From contig NZ_VOHQ01000002.1 in the NCBI RefSeq assembly GCF_009192765.1, positions 558,001-622,000 of the forward strand: a stretch of DNA of 64,000 nucleotides. The letters run 5' to 3'. A program made the translations under genes and the position numbers. This stretch comes from Agriterribacter humi (GTDB taxonomy: Bacteria > Bacteroidota > Bacteroidia > Chitinophagales > Chitinophagaceae). The number at the start of each line of letters is the position of its first letter. Positions within the stretch are counted from its first letter, which is position 1. Below are positions 43,342-52,904 of this stretch, in pieces. The notes under the pieces are model-generated. The model saw nothing but the letters and a program-made list of their open reading frames with translations, had not been told where the DNA came from and did not search any database.

Positions 43342-44419
43342 TGGCTTTTGCCGCATTGGCAGATGCATGTCCTCCTTTGCTCAACAATGTTTTTAATGCG
43401 CTGTAATCTTCCCGAAGTTGTTCAATGCGTTCTTTGCCGGTAAGCAGTTCATGTAATTCTTTTTTTACATTGCTTACTGTAAGTTCATGCTGTATCAGTT
43501 CTTTTACCACGGGCTTATCCATAATAAGATTTACCAGCGAAATGTATTTTATTTTAATTACCCGTTTGGCAATTTCATACGAGACAGCGCTGCCCTTATA
43601 GCAAACCACTTCGGGCACACCAAACAATGCGGTTTCTAATGTAGCCGTACCCGAAGTAACCAGCGCGGCTGTCGCCTGCATTAAAAGGTCATAGGTTTTT
43701 CCCGACACAGCCTTTACATTGCTGTAGCCGCTGAGCATGTTGTTGTAAAATTCCTTATCCATCCCCGGCGCCATCGCTACCACAAATTCGTGATCAGTAA
43801 AATGTCTGCTCACTTCAAGCATTACGGGTAGTTTTTTCAGTATCTCCTGTTTGCGGCTACCGGGCAGCAGGGCGATGATGTTTGTTTTTACCGTGTTTTT
43901 ATGCTGATCCTGCCATTCATCAACTACTTCCACCAGCGGATGTCCTACATATTCCACTTCGTAGTTCCATTTTTTGTAAAATTCTTTTTCAAAAGGAAGG
44001 ATCACCAGCATTCTATCTACGCAGTTCTTAATAATGTTCACCCTGTTTTCCTTCCAGGCCCACACCTGTGGAGATATATAGTAAATAACTTTTAACCCCT
44101 GGGTTTTGGCCCATTGGGCTATGCGGAGGTTAAAGCCGGGGTAATCAATGAGTATGATCGCATCGGGTTTAAAATCGGCAATATCTTTTTTACAGAAAGA
44201 AAGGTTCCGGAGAATGGTGCGGAGATTTTTAACGACCTCAATAAATCCCATGAAAGCCAGTTCACGGTAATGCTTCACTAAGTGAGCGCCGGCGGCCTGC
44301 ATCATATCGCCACCCCAGCAGCGGATATCGGCTCCCGCATCTGTTTTTTTTAATTCCTTAATCAGGTTCGACCCGTGCAAATCGCCCGATGCCTCTCCTG
44401 CTATAATATAGTATTTCAT
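43316..44419 (-). CDS. lpxB: lipid-A-disaccharide synthase LpxB
   Basis: A 367-residue glycosyltransferase joining UDP-2,3-diacylglucosamine and lipid X in lipid A synthesis, at the inner membrane. The N-terminus YYIIAGEASGDLHG is diagnostic, as are IDYPGFNLRIAQWAK, YYISPQVWAWKENRV, LLPGSRKQEI and VTSGTATLETAL. The ATG at 44419 is used because it places the motif at the N-terminus. It follows a small membrane protein and surE on the same strand. Confidence 0.96.
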   Translation of the reverse strand: MKYYIIAGEASGDLHGSNLIKELKKTDAGADIRCWGGDMMQAAGAHLVKHYRELAFMGFIEVVKNLRTILRNLSFCKKDIADFKPDAIILIDYPGFNLRIAQWAKTQGLKVIYYISPQVWAWKENRVNIIKNCVDRMLVILPFEKEFYKKWNYEVEYVGHPLVEVVDEWQDQHKNTVKTNIIALLPGSRKQEILKKLPVMLEVSRHFTDHEFVVAMAPGMDKEFYNNMLSGYSNVKAVSGKTYDLLMQATAALVTSGTATLETALFGVPEVVCYKGSAVSYEIAKRVIKIKYISLVNLIMDKPVVKELIQHELTVSNVKKELHELLTGKERIEQLREDYSALKTLLSKGGHASANAAKAISNFLQNG

Positions 44420-44460
44420 TTTTTTCAGGACATAACATTCACTTACCACTTACCACTTTC

Positions 44461-44760
44461 CTATCCCCAAACCTTAAACAACAATGCTGTAATGGCATAT
44501 ACAAGAGTTACTGCAAAAACACCTTTTGCCGTTTGATCCTTACGGGAATTAATGTACAATGTAAAAATAACGATATTCAAAAAAAGGCAGGGAATACTAA
44601 TAGCTGTAACCAGCCTCTTATTATCATGTAAAGCCCCAAACATGTCACCCATGCTGTACAGGGGATAAAATTTTATAAAGTAGTAAATAACGAGACTCAG
44701 CAGCGGAGCTATAAATCCCATGATCAATCCAAAGGGGAGGTTGTCTTTTTTAAAAATCAC
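44461..44760 (-). CDS. small membrane protein of unknown function
   Basis: A 99-residue protein with three predicted membrane helices (GLIMGFIAPLLSLVIYYFI, AISIPCLFLNIVIFTLYI, GVFAVTLVYAITALLF). Its ATG overlaps the surE stop by four bases and lpxB follows 41 bases later, so it is made as part of that operon. The family is not recognised. Conservation between surE and lpxB in relatives would support a role in envelope upkeep. Confidence 0.75.
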   Translation of the reverse strand: MIFKKDNLPFGLIMGFIAPLLSLVIYYFIKFYPLYSMGDMFGALHDNKRLVTAISIPCLFLNIVIFTLYINSRKDQTAKGVFAVTLVYAITALLFKVWG

Positions 44761-45545
44761 TGTTTAAAAGTTTTTTCGAGTTTGGTCTTTAAAACGTAAT
44801 TGGTCAGATCAAATTGCACAGGCACCACGCTCACATAATTATTGGCCAAAGCCCAAACATCGGTATCTTTTCCCTTATCAAAATTTACAAAGGCGCCGGT
44901 AAGCCAATAGTATTTTTTGCCCGTTGGATCTTTTCTTTCATCAAAATCTTCTTCATATTTAGCATAAGCCTGCCTGCATACTTTGATGCCGTTTACCAGG
45001 CTTTCGTCAACGGCGGGGAAATTTACATTGAGGCAAAGATGCTTATCTGCTTTGCGCTTCATTATGGCTTCCACAATTATTCTGGCGTATTTACGCGCTG
45101 CCGTAAAATCGGCTTCCATGCTGTAATCGAGCAGTGAAAAGCCGATAGAAGGAATGCTTTCAATAGAAGCTTCAATAGCCGCACTCATGGTGCCGGAATA
45201 AATAACATTAATGGAATGATTGGGCCCGTGATTTATTCCGCTGATGCATATATCCGGTTTTTGACCTAATATTTTATCTACAGCCAGCTTTACACAGTCT
45301 ACCGGTGTGCCGCTGCAACTCCATGCTTCTGTTCCTTCTGCCAACTGAACCTGCTGTAGCCGGAGCGGCGAACCAATGGTAATAGCATGCCCCATACCCG
45401 ATTGCGGTTTATCGGGAGCCACTACTACTATTTTGCCGAGGCCTTTTACCGCTTCCACCAAATTGCGGATACCCGGCGCCATTACGCCATCATCATTGGT
45501 AACCAGTATAATGGGTTCTTTTTTCTTACGTTTAGCTTTCGCCAT
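44757..45545 (-). CDS. surE: 5'/3'-nucleotidase SurE
   Basis: A 262-residue metal-dependent phosphatase acting on nucleoside monophosphates, linked to stationary-phase survival. The family motif ILVTNDDGVMAPGI provides metal ligands Asp18 and Asp19, followed by VVAPDKPQSGMGHAIT, SGINHGPN and GTMSAAIEA. It is the first gene of the surE-lpxB operon. Confidence 0.96.
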   Translation of the reverse strand: MAKAKRKKKEPIILVTNDDGVMAPGIRNLVEAVKGLGKIVVVAPDKPQSGMGHAITIGSPLRLQQVQLAEGTEAWSCSGTPVDCVKLAVDKILGQKPDICISGINHGPNHSINVIYSGTMSAAIEASIESIPSIGFSLLDYSMEADFTAARKYARIIVEAIMKRKADKHLCLNVNFPAVDESLVNGIKVCRQAYAKYEEDFDERKDPTGKKYYWLTGAFVNFDKGKDTDVWALANNYVSVVPVQFDLTNYVLKTKLEKTFKQ

Positions 45546-45870
45546 TCAGGTGCGTATATTTATTTTGTAAAAATCATGATTATTTGGTTGCCGCCCAAAT
45601 TGCAGCAAAATAAAGAGAAGGGACAGGCAAAATCAATTTGTTATCGTGAAAAGTGAGAGGAAAGCAGTGAGGTGAAAGAATGGTGAAAGGTTAAATGTGC
45701 GCGCCTTACTTCCCACATTTGACGTTTCACGTCTCCCGTTCGGCATAGTTCCGGTTTTTTGGACAAAGGCATTTTTAATAAACATGTGCAGAAGCGCAGC
45801 ATGGTCTGAAGGTATCCGTATAAAAAATTTAAGGGTATCTGTAAATTTTTAGCAAAAATATTTTGTTATA
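45546..45870. other. intergenic stretch with purine-rich filler
   Basis: It contains gtgagaggaaagcagtgagg-type sequence near 45650, similar in style to the 7-bp repeat at 4550. The right end holds a promoter TTTG at 45862-45865 for the following repressor gene. No gene is seen. Confidence 0.5.
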
Positions 45871-45912
45871 ACTAATAGTATTAGTAGTTTGCATACTAAA
45901 ATAATTAGTATG
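45871..45912 (+). promoter_or_regulatory. two palindromic operators over the promoter and start codon of the LexA-like gene
   Basis: ACTAATA-G-TATTAGT (45871-45885) is a perfect palindrome lying between a -33-like TTTG (45862-45865) and a -7-like TAGTTTG (45885-45891). catacta / tagtatg (45892-45912) overlaps the ATG. Both contain a TAGTAT/ACTA core, as expected for autoregulation by an XRE-type repressor. Confidence 0.7.
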
Positions 45913-46665
45913 GCACAATCGCTTGCTGGTCAAAACCTGAAATACCTTCGCAAACTGCGTGGATGGACGCAGGAAGAGTTTGCCAATAAGTTGGGCATTA
46001 AGCGTTCCCTGGTGGGCGCTTATGAAGAGGAGCGTGCAGATCCCCGTATTGACGTGCTGGAAAAACTGGGAGATATGTTTAAGCTTAGTCTTGATGATTT
46101 ATTGCGGAAAGATCTGAGTGAAGTAAAAGGCAATTATTTGGCCAAACGAAGGCAGCAAAAATTAATGTCGGAAAACAACCTCATCCATTTTGTACCGGTA
46201 AAAGCAGCCGCAGGCTACCTGGCGGGATATGCCGATACAGAATTCATTGATGAACTCAATACATTTACGCTGCCCATGCTGGCAGGAGGCAATTACCGGG
46301 CATTTGAAATTGTTGGTGACAGCATGTTGCCCACGCCCAGCGGCTCCATCATCGTGGGGGAAAAAATAAACAGCCTTGATGATGCCAAAAACAGTACCGC
46401 ATTCATTGTAGTATCGCGCAATGAGGGCATCGTATACAAACGCGTTGAAAAAAGCAACCGCAATAAAAGTAAAATTACCCTGGTAAGCGACAATCCTTCC
46501 TACCAGCCCTACCAGGTAAATGCAGAAGATATTTTAGAACTCTGGCAGGCGCAAATGGTCATCACCAAGGTGGCCAGCCAGCAGCGCTGGGATGTAAACC
46601 AACTGGCTTCATTGGTAAGCAACCTGCAGGAACAGGTAACCGTGCTGAAGAAGAAGTACAATTAA
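45910..46665 (+). CDS. XRE/LexA-like repressor with S24 peptidase domain
   Basis: A 251-residue protein. The N-terminal XRE helix-turn-helix spans about residues 9-62 (QEEFANKLGIKRSLVGAYEE). The C-terminal S24 domain has Ser138 in IVGDSMLPTPSG and Lys177 in IVYKRVEK, the catalytic dyad of LexA/CI-type repressors. Ala101-Gly102 in KAAAGY is a candidate self-cleavage bond. A short coiled-coil tail ends the protein. The start at 45910 sits within an operator palindrome; the frame from 45889 starts at a TTG and adds seven unlikely residues. It could control a stress or prophage-type response. No phage genes are nearby. Confidence 0.9.
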   Translation: MAQSLAGQNLKYLRKLRGWTQEEFANKLGIKRSLVGAYEEERADPRIDVLEKLGDMFKLSLDDLLRKDLSEVKGNYLAKRRQQKLMSENNLIHFVPVKAAAGYLAGYADTEFIDELNTFTLPMLAGGNYRAFEIVGDSMLPTPSGSIIVGEKINSLDDAKNSTAFIVVSRNEGIVYKRVEKSNRNKSKITLVSDNPSYQPYQVNAEDILELWQAQMVITKVASQQRWDVNQLASLVSNLQEQVTVLKKKYN

Positions 46666-46903
46666 GTTTATAGTTTGGGGTTTTGGAGTTTGTGGATTTG
46701 AGATTTGAAATTTTTGATTTGAGATGAGATCATCCCTTCGAATTAAAGATTTGGGGCTTCAGATTTAGGGATTATTACCAGTTGCTGTTTGGAATACAGC
46801 GACAATTTTTAGCGCCAGCAAGGTTGATGGAATAAACCCGCCTCAAGATGTTGTGATGCTGCTCTCAAGGTATCAGAAAATGGTTTTATGTCGTGGTGCA
46901 GCT

Positions 46904-47629
46904 TCATACTATATTCCATTTTTTACTGTTGAATATTGCTTTCGCTGCACCTGCCAGTTTATATTTGGTAATTGGGTTCAATGATTTTAAAAGCGGTCCT
47001 GTTAAACTAACTTGTTGCAATTGTTCTAATAAACCACCTAACAAAGCTCTTGTTGCAGGTGGATACTTTAAAGCCAGGCGAACCACTGAACTTATTTCTT
47101 TTTTGGAAAGCTTTTTGAGTATGGCTGAAAATCGCTTGCAAGACGACTCTATGGTTGCATCAGGTATTTTTTTGATATAGCGAATAGCATCAAGTATCTG
47201 CAACAAGGGAATATTTTCTTTGGTGATGGTATTTTTTTGCTTTACAAATGAAATGGTATGGCGTTCTCTTTTAAAATTTGGGCGAATTTGATTTTTGCCG
47301 ATTTGTATGGTATTGCTTACCTGTGTGGTTAAACCCAATTGATTGTAAATGCTGTAACCTGTTAGGTAACCTATGATTTTTCCATTTTCTTCCAATAGGT
47401 CTTTTACTACCTGTGCCTGGCTGGGTTGAAGGTTGCCAAATGGCGTATTTTTGGGTTTATAGTATTTACCTTTGGATAGTTTGGCAATTTTGCCCGATTC
47501 TACCATCCTGTTGAGTGCCTTAATAACAGCTTCTTTCTTGTTCACCTCAGTGGTAAAGTCGTTATAGGTGAACACATAGCCCTTAGGAAGTCTATCTATG
47601 GCAAATGCTATGTATTCAGTTGTTTTCAT
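46904..47629 (-). CDS. DUF6088-family protein (AbiEi-related)
   Basis: A 241-residue protein. The N-terminal winged helix (FTYNDFTTEVNKKEAVIKAL, then SGKIAKLSKGKYYKP) and the middle part (YLTGYSIYNQLGLTTQVSNT) match proteins I recall as DUF6088, related to the antitoxins of type IV AbiE systems. No nucleotidyltransferase partner is adjacent: DUF1801 lies upstream on the same strand, and downstream is non-coding. A perfect 10-bp inverted repeat sits about 31-60 bases before the start. It may therefore be an orphan antitoxin or a repressor used for another job. Confidence 0.8.
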   Translation of the reverse strand: MKTTEYIAFAIDRLPKGYVFTYNDFTTEVNKKEAVIKALNRMVESGKIAKLSKGKYYKPKNTPFGNLQPSQAQVVKDLLEENGKIIGYLTGYSIYNQLGLTTQVSNTIQIGKNQIRPNFKRERHTISFVKQKNTITKENIPLLQILDAIRYIKKIPDATIESSCKRFSAILKKLSKKEISSVVRLALKYPPATRALLGGLLEQLQQVSLTGPLLKSLNPITKYKLAGAAKAIFNSKKWNIV

Positions 47630-47659
47630 TTTATGAGTAGTGATATAAAGATAGTAAAA

Positions 47660-47689
47660 TGTCCAGTTTATTTACTAAAAAACTGGACA
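47660..47689 (-). promoter_or_regulatory. operator-like palindrome upstream of the DUF6088 gene
   Basis: tgtccagttt and aaactggaca are separated by 10 bases, 31 bases before the start codon. The position matches autoregulation by AbiEi-type proteins. Confidence 0.65.
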
Positions 47690-47731
47690 AATATTATAAT
47701 GCAGCATAAAGCATTGCCTGTACCCTTTCCG

Positions 47732-48094
47732 CTACTTCGCTTTTGTAAGATTTTCTTTCACCCTGAATTTTACTATCCGTGCAATTAAATTGTATGGAAC
47801 GGGCTTATCTAACGGAAACTGAACAGAGCCTTTACCCTGCTTGTACTTCGCCAGTTCGGCTGCAAATTGTTCATGACCTGTTGGGGTGGCATAAAATCCA
47901 ATGTGTTTTTCATATCCCGCAAAATATACCAGCGGCTTTCCGTTTAACTTGTAGGCAGGCATCTGGTAACTGATGCTTTCAATGGCTTCCGGCGCGTTAT
48001 GCTGTATGGTTTCACGCACCTTGTTTAAAAGCAATTGTGTGTCTTCGGGGAAAGAGTATATGTAGTCGTCAACATTTTTAAAATTTCCTTTCAT
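47732..48094 (-). CDS. DUF1801 family protein (YdhG-like)
   Basis: A 120-residue small protein: FKNVDDYIYSFPEDTQLLLN, then ISYQMPAYKLNGKPLVYFAG and HIGFYATPTG. The pattern belongs to the DUF1801/YdhG family, whose role is unknown (some members bind iron or small molecules). The ATG at 48094 is chosen because it begins the conserved region; the frame from 48166 has an unrelated leader. It is isolated on the minus strand. Confidence 0.85.
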   Translation of the reverse strand: MKGNFKNVDDYIYSFPEDTQLLLNKVRETIQHNAPEAIESISYQMPAYKLNGKPLVYFAGYEKHIGFYATPTGHEQFAAELAKYKQGKGSVQFPLDKPVPYNLIARIVKFRVKENLTKAK

Positions 48095-48286
48095 TTTTAA
48101 TCTGTTTCTTTTTACAATAAACACAAGGGATGAAGTATCATTGTTACTATGGCCGAGTGGAGACACAGACCATGGAATGACGCTGGTACAAATTACAAAA
48201 GTTCACTGTTATTCCGGTTATAAATAATACCTGGCTGATGTTCCCATCAATCGCCATACAATTTCAATCCCGTGATGAGTTATATT

Positions 48287-50086
48287 TTACTCATACAAAT
48301 CTCCCTGGTTAGCCAGTATCTCCCGGTATTTGTTAAACAGTTTTGTTTTGGAAAGAAATCCTAAAAACTCCCTGTTTTTATTGAGTACGGGCAGGTACCA
48401 GCTCTGGCTGATATCAAACTTTTCCATTACCGAAAGCATAGGCTCATCGTCAAATAAAATTCCGGGTGGTTTTTTCATGACAGACTTTACTGAGGTTTTA
48501 TTAAACTGTTCCGGCTGAAACAGCTTCTGCTTAATATCATTCAATTCAATGATCCCTGCAAATTTTCCTTTATTGTCCAGTACAGCATAAATATTTTTTT
48601 CGCTTTTCTTAATGATTTCTACCAGTTCAGTAAAACTTTTATCAATAGGAATACTGTCGTAAGTATCCTGCAGCATCTGCTCTAAACGGATAGACGTAAG
48701 AATGTTTTTTTCTTTCTGATGCGTAAATATCTGTCCTTCTTTTGCCAGTTGTTTGGTTTCCATATAAAAGGGCTCGTATTGCTTTACAATAAAATACGAA
48801 ATAGAAGATACGATCATGAGTGGTATAAATAATTCATAGCCATTGGTGATTTCCGCAATTAAAAATACGCCGGTAAGCGGGCAATACATTACACCGCTTA
48901 AAACGCCTGCCATTCCTACCAATGAAAAATTTCCTACCGGCAGGTTCAGCCATCCCGTTGCATTACAAAATTTGGAGAAAAAAAAGCCAAGATAAGATCC
49001 TGCAAATACAGATGGAGCAAAATTCCCGCCATTGCCTCCGCCGCCTATCGTAATACCCGCCACCACTGGTTTTAATAATACGATCAACCCCGTAAAAACA
49101 ATTACCGCCCATTCATCCGATAGGTACGAAAGTATAGTGGTATTATCATTTACCTGGCTCAAACCTTCGGTGGCTAAAACTTTAACGCTTTCATACCCTT
49201 CCCCAAATAAAGGAGGGAATAAAAAATATATGCCCATCAGTAGAATGCCGGCTATCAACGCCCTGGTATATTTATTTACTACACCTGAATGGATGGTATG
49301 TTCCGTTTTTGTAAACATTCTTGCATAGTATAATGAAACAAAGCCACACAGTATGCCCAGTGAAATATAAAAAGGCACATTATGATAATTGAAAGTTTGT
49401 TTAAGGGTAAAATTAAAAAGAATAGATTCATTTAAAATTACTCTTGAGCACAGTGCACCCACCACCGAAGCCGTGATCAAAGGAATAAAGTAACTGACAA
49501 CAACCGTTTCCGTAAGCAATACTTCAATGGCGAAAATAACGCCTGCTATGGGTGCGTTAAAAACCGCTGCTATCCCGGCAGCAGCGCCGCAGGCTATAAG
49601 TAATGTGCGTTCCCTGTAATTGAGTTCGTGTATACGTGCAATGTTGGAGCCTACTGCTGAACCCGTTGCCACTATCGGTGCTTCAAGTCCTACAGACCCC
49701 CCCAACCCCACGGTTAATGAACTGGTAATAATGTGCGCATAGGTATGCCGGAGTGGTATGAAAGAAGATTTTTGGGCAATGGCCTTCAGCACCATAGCTA
49801 TACCTTTTTCCAGGCTGCCGCCTAATACTTTCCATATTATAATAACAGTAAGCAGCAATCCTAACGCGGGAAACAGCAAATACGAAAATCTTGAAACCGG
49901 GATCCCTTCAATCCATAGCTGCACATTATGCACCAGAGTTTTTAATGCAACGGCAGCCAGACCTGATACCAGTCCAACAATAACGGAAACTACCATCATG
50001 TATTGAACTTTACTGAGCCTTACTCTCAGCAGGTGGGAGAAATATTGATATAGCTTTTTAATGAAGTGGTTCATTCTATGATTCAT
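48287..50086 (-). CDS. CLC-type chloride channel/antiporter with CBS domains
   Basis: A 599-residue inner-membrane protein of the ClC family. GLGGSVGLEAPIVATGSAVG carries the conserved Glu of the G-x-E-x-P filter, followed by CGAAAGIAAVFNAPIAG and GGGGNGGNFAPSVFAG. Two CBS domains follow from about residue 460 (TELVEIIKKSEKNIYAVLD, and the final segment). CBS domains usually bind adenine nucleotides and gate transport. ATGs at 50086 and 50074 are possible; the longer frame to 50146 overlaps the divergent malic enzyme upstream region. Confidence 0.92.
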   Translation of the reverse strand: MNHRMNHFIKKLYQYFSHLLRVRLSKVQYMMVVSVIVGLVSGLAAVALKTLVHNVQLWIEGIPVSRFSYLLFPALGLLLTVIIIWKVLGGSLEKGIAMVLKAIAQKSSFIPLRHTYAHIITSSLTVGLGGSVGLEAPIVATGSAVGSNIARIHELNYRERTLLIACGAAAGIAAVFNAPIAGVIFAIEVLLTETVVVSYFIPLITASVVGALCSRVILNESILFNFTLKQTFNYHNVPFYISLGILCGFVSLYYARMFTKTEHTIHSGVVNKYTRALIAGILLMGIYFLFPPLFGEGYESVKVLATEGLSQVNDNTTILSYLSDEWAVIVFTGLIVLLKPVVAGITIGGGGNGGNFAPSVFAGSYLGFFFSKFCNATGWLNLPVGNFSLVGMAGVLSGVMYCPLTGVFLIAEITNGYELFIPLMIVSSISYFIVKQYEPFYMETKQLAKEGQIFTHQKEKNILTSIRLEQMLQDTYDSIPIDKSFTELVEIIKKSEKNIYAVLDNKGKFAGIIELNDIKQKLFQPEQFNKTSVKSVMKKPPGILFDDEPMLSVMEKFDISQSWYLPVLNKNREFLGFLSKTKLFNKYREILANQGDLYE

Positions 50087-50212
50087 AGCAGCAACAAATA
50101 TAGGAATGTATTTTTGCGGGCAGGAACAATGCGGTATGCTGATCATGATTCAGGATATTGTGAAAATATGAAATGGGCATGTTTTACTTACCTTGTGTGT
50201 AATTCTATCGTT

Positions 50213-52558
50213 ATGTCAAAAGAACTGAGAAAACAGCAGGCGCTGGAATACCATGCTAAAGGAAGACCCGGGAAAATTGAAGTAGTGCCTACCAAGGATG
50301 CAAAAACACAGAGAGATCTTTCATTGGCCTACTCTCCGGGAGTAGCGGAGCCGTGTAAAGAAATTCAGCAGGATGTGGAAGCGGTTTATAAGTATACGGC
50401 CAAGGGTAACCTGGTGGCCGTGATCAGCAATGGAACAGCGGTACTGGGTTTGGGTGATATTGGCCCCGAAGCGGGGAAGCCGGTAATGGAAGGAAAGGGT
50501 GTATTGTTTAAAGTGTTTGCCGATATTGATGTATTTGACATAGAGATCAATGAAAAAGACCCGGAGAAATTTGTACAAATTGTAAAATCGCTTGAACCTA
50601 CTTTTGGAGGTATTAACCTCGAAGACATTAAGGCGCCGGAATGTTTTTACATTGAAAAAGCATTGAAGGAAACAATGAAGATCCCGGTGATGCATGACGA
50701 TCAGCACGGCACGGCTATTATCAGCTCCGCAGCATTGATCAACGCACTGGAATTGCAGAGCAAAAAAATTGACAAGGTAAAGTTTGTAGTAAATGGCGCC
50801 GGCGCTGCTGCTATGGCCTGTGTGCAGTTATATGAGGCGCTTGGCGCTAAAAGCAGCAATTTTATTATGTTCGATAAAGTGGGAGTGCTGTACCAGGGCA
50901 GGGAAGACCTGGATGAGGTAAAGCAACGTTTTGCCATAACCCGTAAAAAGCAACTCAGTTTGCTGGATGCAATGCAGGGAGCTGATGTTTTTATTGGTTT
51001 AAGTGCGGCAAATACCGTTACGCCCGAAATGATTAAGTCCATGGCAAAGAAGCCTGTGGTGTTTGCCCTGGCTAATCCTGATCCGGAAATTACATGGGAA
51101 GCGGCTACTGCTTCCCGTAAGGATATTATTATAGCAACGGGCCGCAGTGATTATCCTAACCAGGTAAATAATGTACTTGGCTTTCCTTATATTTTCCGCG
51201 GGGCGCTGGATGTAAGAGCAACACAGATCAATGAAGCCATGAAGATGGCGGCGGTAATGGCTCTGGCCAATCTGGCCAAAACACCTGTACCCGATATTGT
51301 AACCCTGGCATACGGTGAAAAGAACATGGTATTTGGCCCAAATTATATTATACCCAAACCGCTCGATCCGCGGCTTATCTCTACTATTTCGCCTGCGGTA
51401 GCCAAAGCAGCCATACAAAGCGGCGTAGCAAAACATCCTATAGAAGATTGGGAAAAATATAAAATTGAATTAGACGGACGTTTGGGAAATGATAACCAGT
51501 TATTCAGGGTAATAGGAAGCAAAGCAAGAAAGGATCCCCGCCGCGTGGTCTTTGCCGAGGCCGATAATGTGAAGATCCTTAAAGCAGCACAAATTGTACT
51601 GGATGAAAATATCGCATATCCTATACTGTTAGGTGAGGAAAAAAAGATACTTAAAATTGCCCGTGAAAATGGTATTGACCTGGAAGGTATACCTGTTATT
51701 GATCCGCGGAGCGAGGAATGGGATAAAACAAGGCATGAATATGCCGCCCTGTATTTCAAAAAAAGACAACGCCGGGGCATCAACCGTTATGAAGCATCCA
51801 AGATCATGAAAGACAGGATCCGTTTTGCCTGCATGATGCTCAATACGGGCGATGCCGATGCCGTAATTGGGGGGCTTACCCGGAATTATCCTGAAACAGT
51901 CAGGCCTGCCCTGGAAATTGTGGGAACTGAAAAAGGGGTGAATAAGATTGCAGGCATGTATATTATTGTTACCAAAAAAGGGCCGCTGTTCCTCGCCGAT
52001 ACCACGGTGAACTTTAATCCCACTGCAGAAGAACTTGCCGATATAACCCTTATGGTAGCCGGGGAAGTCAAAAATTTTGGTATTACGCCGCGGGTAGCCA
52101 TGCTTAGCTATTCCAATTTTGGCAGCAGCAATACAAGTGAAGCAAAAACGGTGCGCAGGGCCCGTGAATTGCTGAAGCAAAGGAGTCCGGAACTCATTGT
52201 TGACGGAGAAATGCAGGGCATCCTTGCTTTTGATAAGGAAATACTTAAGGAAAATTATCCTTTCAGCGAGTTGGTGGATACGGATGTGAACATTCTTATA
52301 TTTCCAAATTTGAGTGCCGGCAATATTGCCTATAACCTGTTACAGGAGCTAGGTGGTTTTGATACCATTGGGCCCGTGCTGCTGGGTTTGTCCAGGCCGG
52401 TACATGTACTGCAATTGGGCAGTTCGGTTAGAAGCATCGTAAATATGGTGTTGATTGCCGTAGTGGATGCGCAGCAAAAATGTCCCGAAAGACACCCCGA
52501 TTCCGGCAAGGAGCAGCGTTGGTGGAAAAAGAGTAAAAAGGTAAATGAAACGGTATAA
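50213..52558 (+). CDS. maeB: NADP-dependent malic enzyme with phosphotransacetylase-like domain (MaeB)
   Basis: A 781-residue enzyme that decarboxylates malate to pyruvate, making NADPH. Residues 1-430 are the malic enzyme: [35 protein letters not shown] and [16 protein letters not shown]. From about 430 there is a phosphotransacetylase-like domain ([37 protein letters not shown]) that acts as an allosteric module. The start at 50213 ([17 protein letters not shown]) matches the family; the longer frame from 50066 overlaps the divergent CLC gene. Transcription is away from the CLC gene. Confidence 0.95.
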   Translation: MSKELRKQQALEYHAKGRPGKIEVVPTKDAKTQRDLSLAYSPGVAEPCKEIQQDVEAVYKYTAKGNLVAVISNGTAVLGLGDIGPEAGKPVMEGKGVLFKVFADIDVFDIEINEKDPEKFVQIVKSLEPTFGGINLEDIKAPECFYIEKALKETMKIPVMHDDQHGTAIISSAALINALELQSKKIDKVKFVVNGAGAAAMACVQLYEALGAKSSNFIMFDKVGVLYQGREDLDEVKQRFAITRKKQLSLLDAMQGADVFIGLSAANTVTPEMIKSMAKKPVVFALANPDPEITWEAATASRKDIIIATGRSDYPNQVNNVLGFPYIFRGALDVRATQINEAMKMAAVMALANLAKTPVPDIVTLAYGEKNMVFGPNYIIPKPLDPRLISTISPAVAKAAIQSGVAKHPIEDWEKYKIELDGRLGNDNQLFRVIGSKARKDPRRVVFAEADNVKILKAAQIVLDENIAYPILLGEEKKILKIARENGIDLEGIPVIDPRSEEWDKTRHEYAALYFKKRQRRGINRYEASKIMKDRIRFACMMLNTGDADAVIGGLTRNYPETVRPALEIVGTEKGVNKIAGMYIIVTKKGPLFLADTTVNFNPTAEELADITLMVAGEVKNFGITPRVAMLSYSNFGSSNTSEAKTVRRARELLKQRSPELIVDGEMQGILAFDKEILKENYPFSELVDTDVNILIFPNLSAGNIAYNLLQELGGFDTIGPVLLGLSRPVHVLQLGSSVRSIVNMVLIAVVDAQQKCPERHPDSGKEQRWWKKSKKVNETV

Positions 52559-52615
52559 AATAAAATAAACCACTGTTTATCATAATTTACCCCGAATACT
52601 TTCGGGCTGACGAAG

Positions 52616-52658
52616 GAAGCATCTATCTCCGCAACGATCAAACGACAAACAACAGATG
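52616..52658. repeat. 43-bp repeat, family C (copy 1)
   Basis: It begins gaagcatctatctccgcaac and ends caacagatg. It is identical to 52837-52879 and related to the reverse copy at 42902-42958. Confidence 0.85.
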
Positions 52659-52836
52659 ATTCATTCCTGCCATGACATTACAAGAGCGTATAATGGTTCA
52701 TACCTCACCCCGACAATACAAGTAGTATAGAATTGTTTATGCTTCTCCATAACAGGGGGGCAAAAAGACTGAACTTTTATTCCTAAGTCCATCAAAGAAC
52801 CGCTGCTTGTCATGCTGATACCGCCTCAAAGCGGGA
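52659..52836. other. spacer between the two 43-bp repeats
   Basis: AT-rich and non-coding. It contains gtcatgctga near 52809, a string also seen in the repeat region at 43 kb. Confidence 0.5.
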
Positions 52837-52879
52837 GAAGCATCTATCTCCGCAACGATCAAACGACAAACAACAGATG
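52837..52879. repeat. 43-bp repeat, family C (copy 2)
   Basis: It is an exact direct copy of 52616-52658, 178 bases away, just before the end of the convergent aminopeptidase gene. Confidence 0.85.
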
Positions 52880-52904
52880 GGTCGTGCCTCACCGGACCGC
52901 CCGG

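Noticed and set aside
46680-46790. Low-complexity gatttgagattt-type run after the LexA-like gene
   Set aside because: The units are irregular and no secondary structure or copy elsewhere was convincing; it was treated as AT-rich filler.
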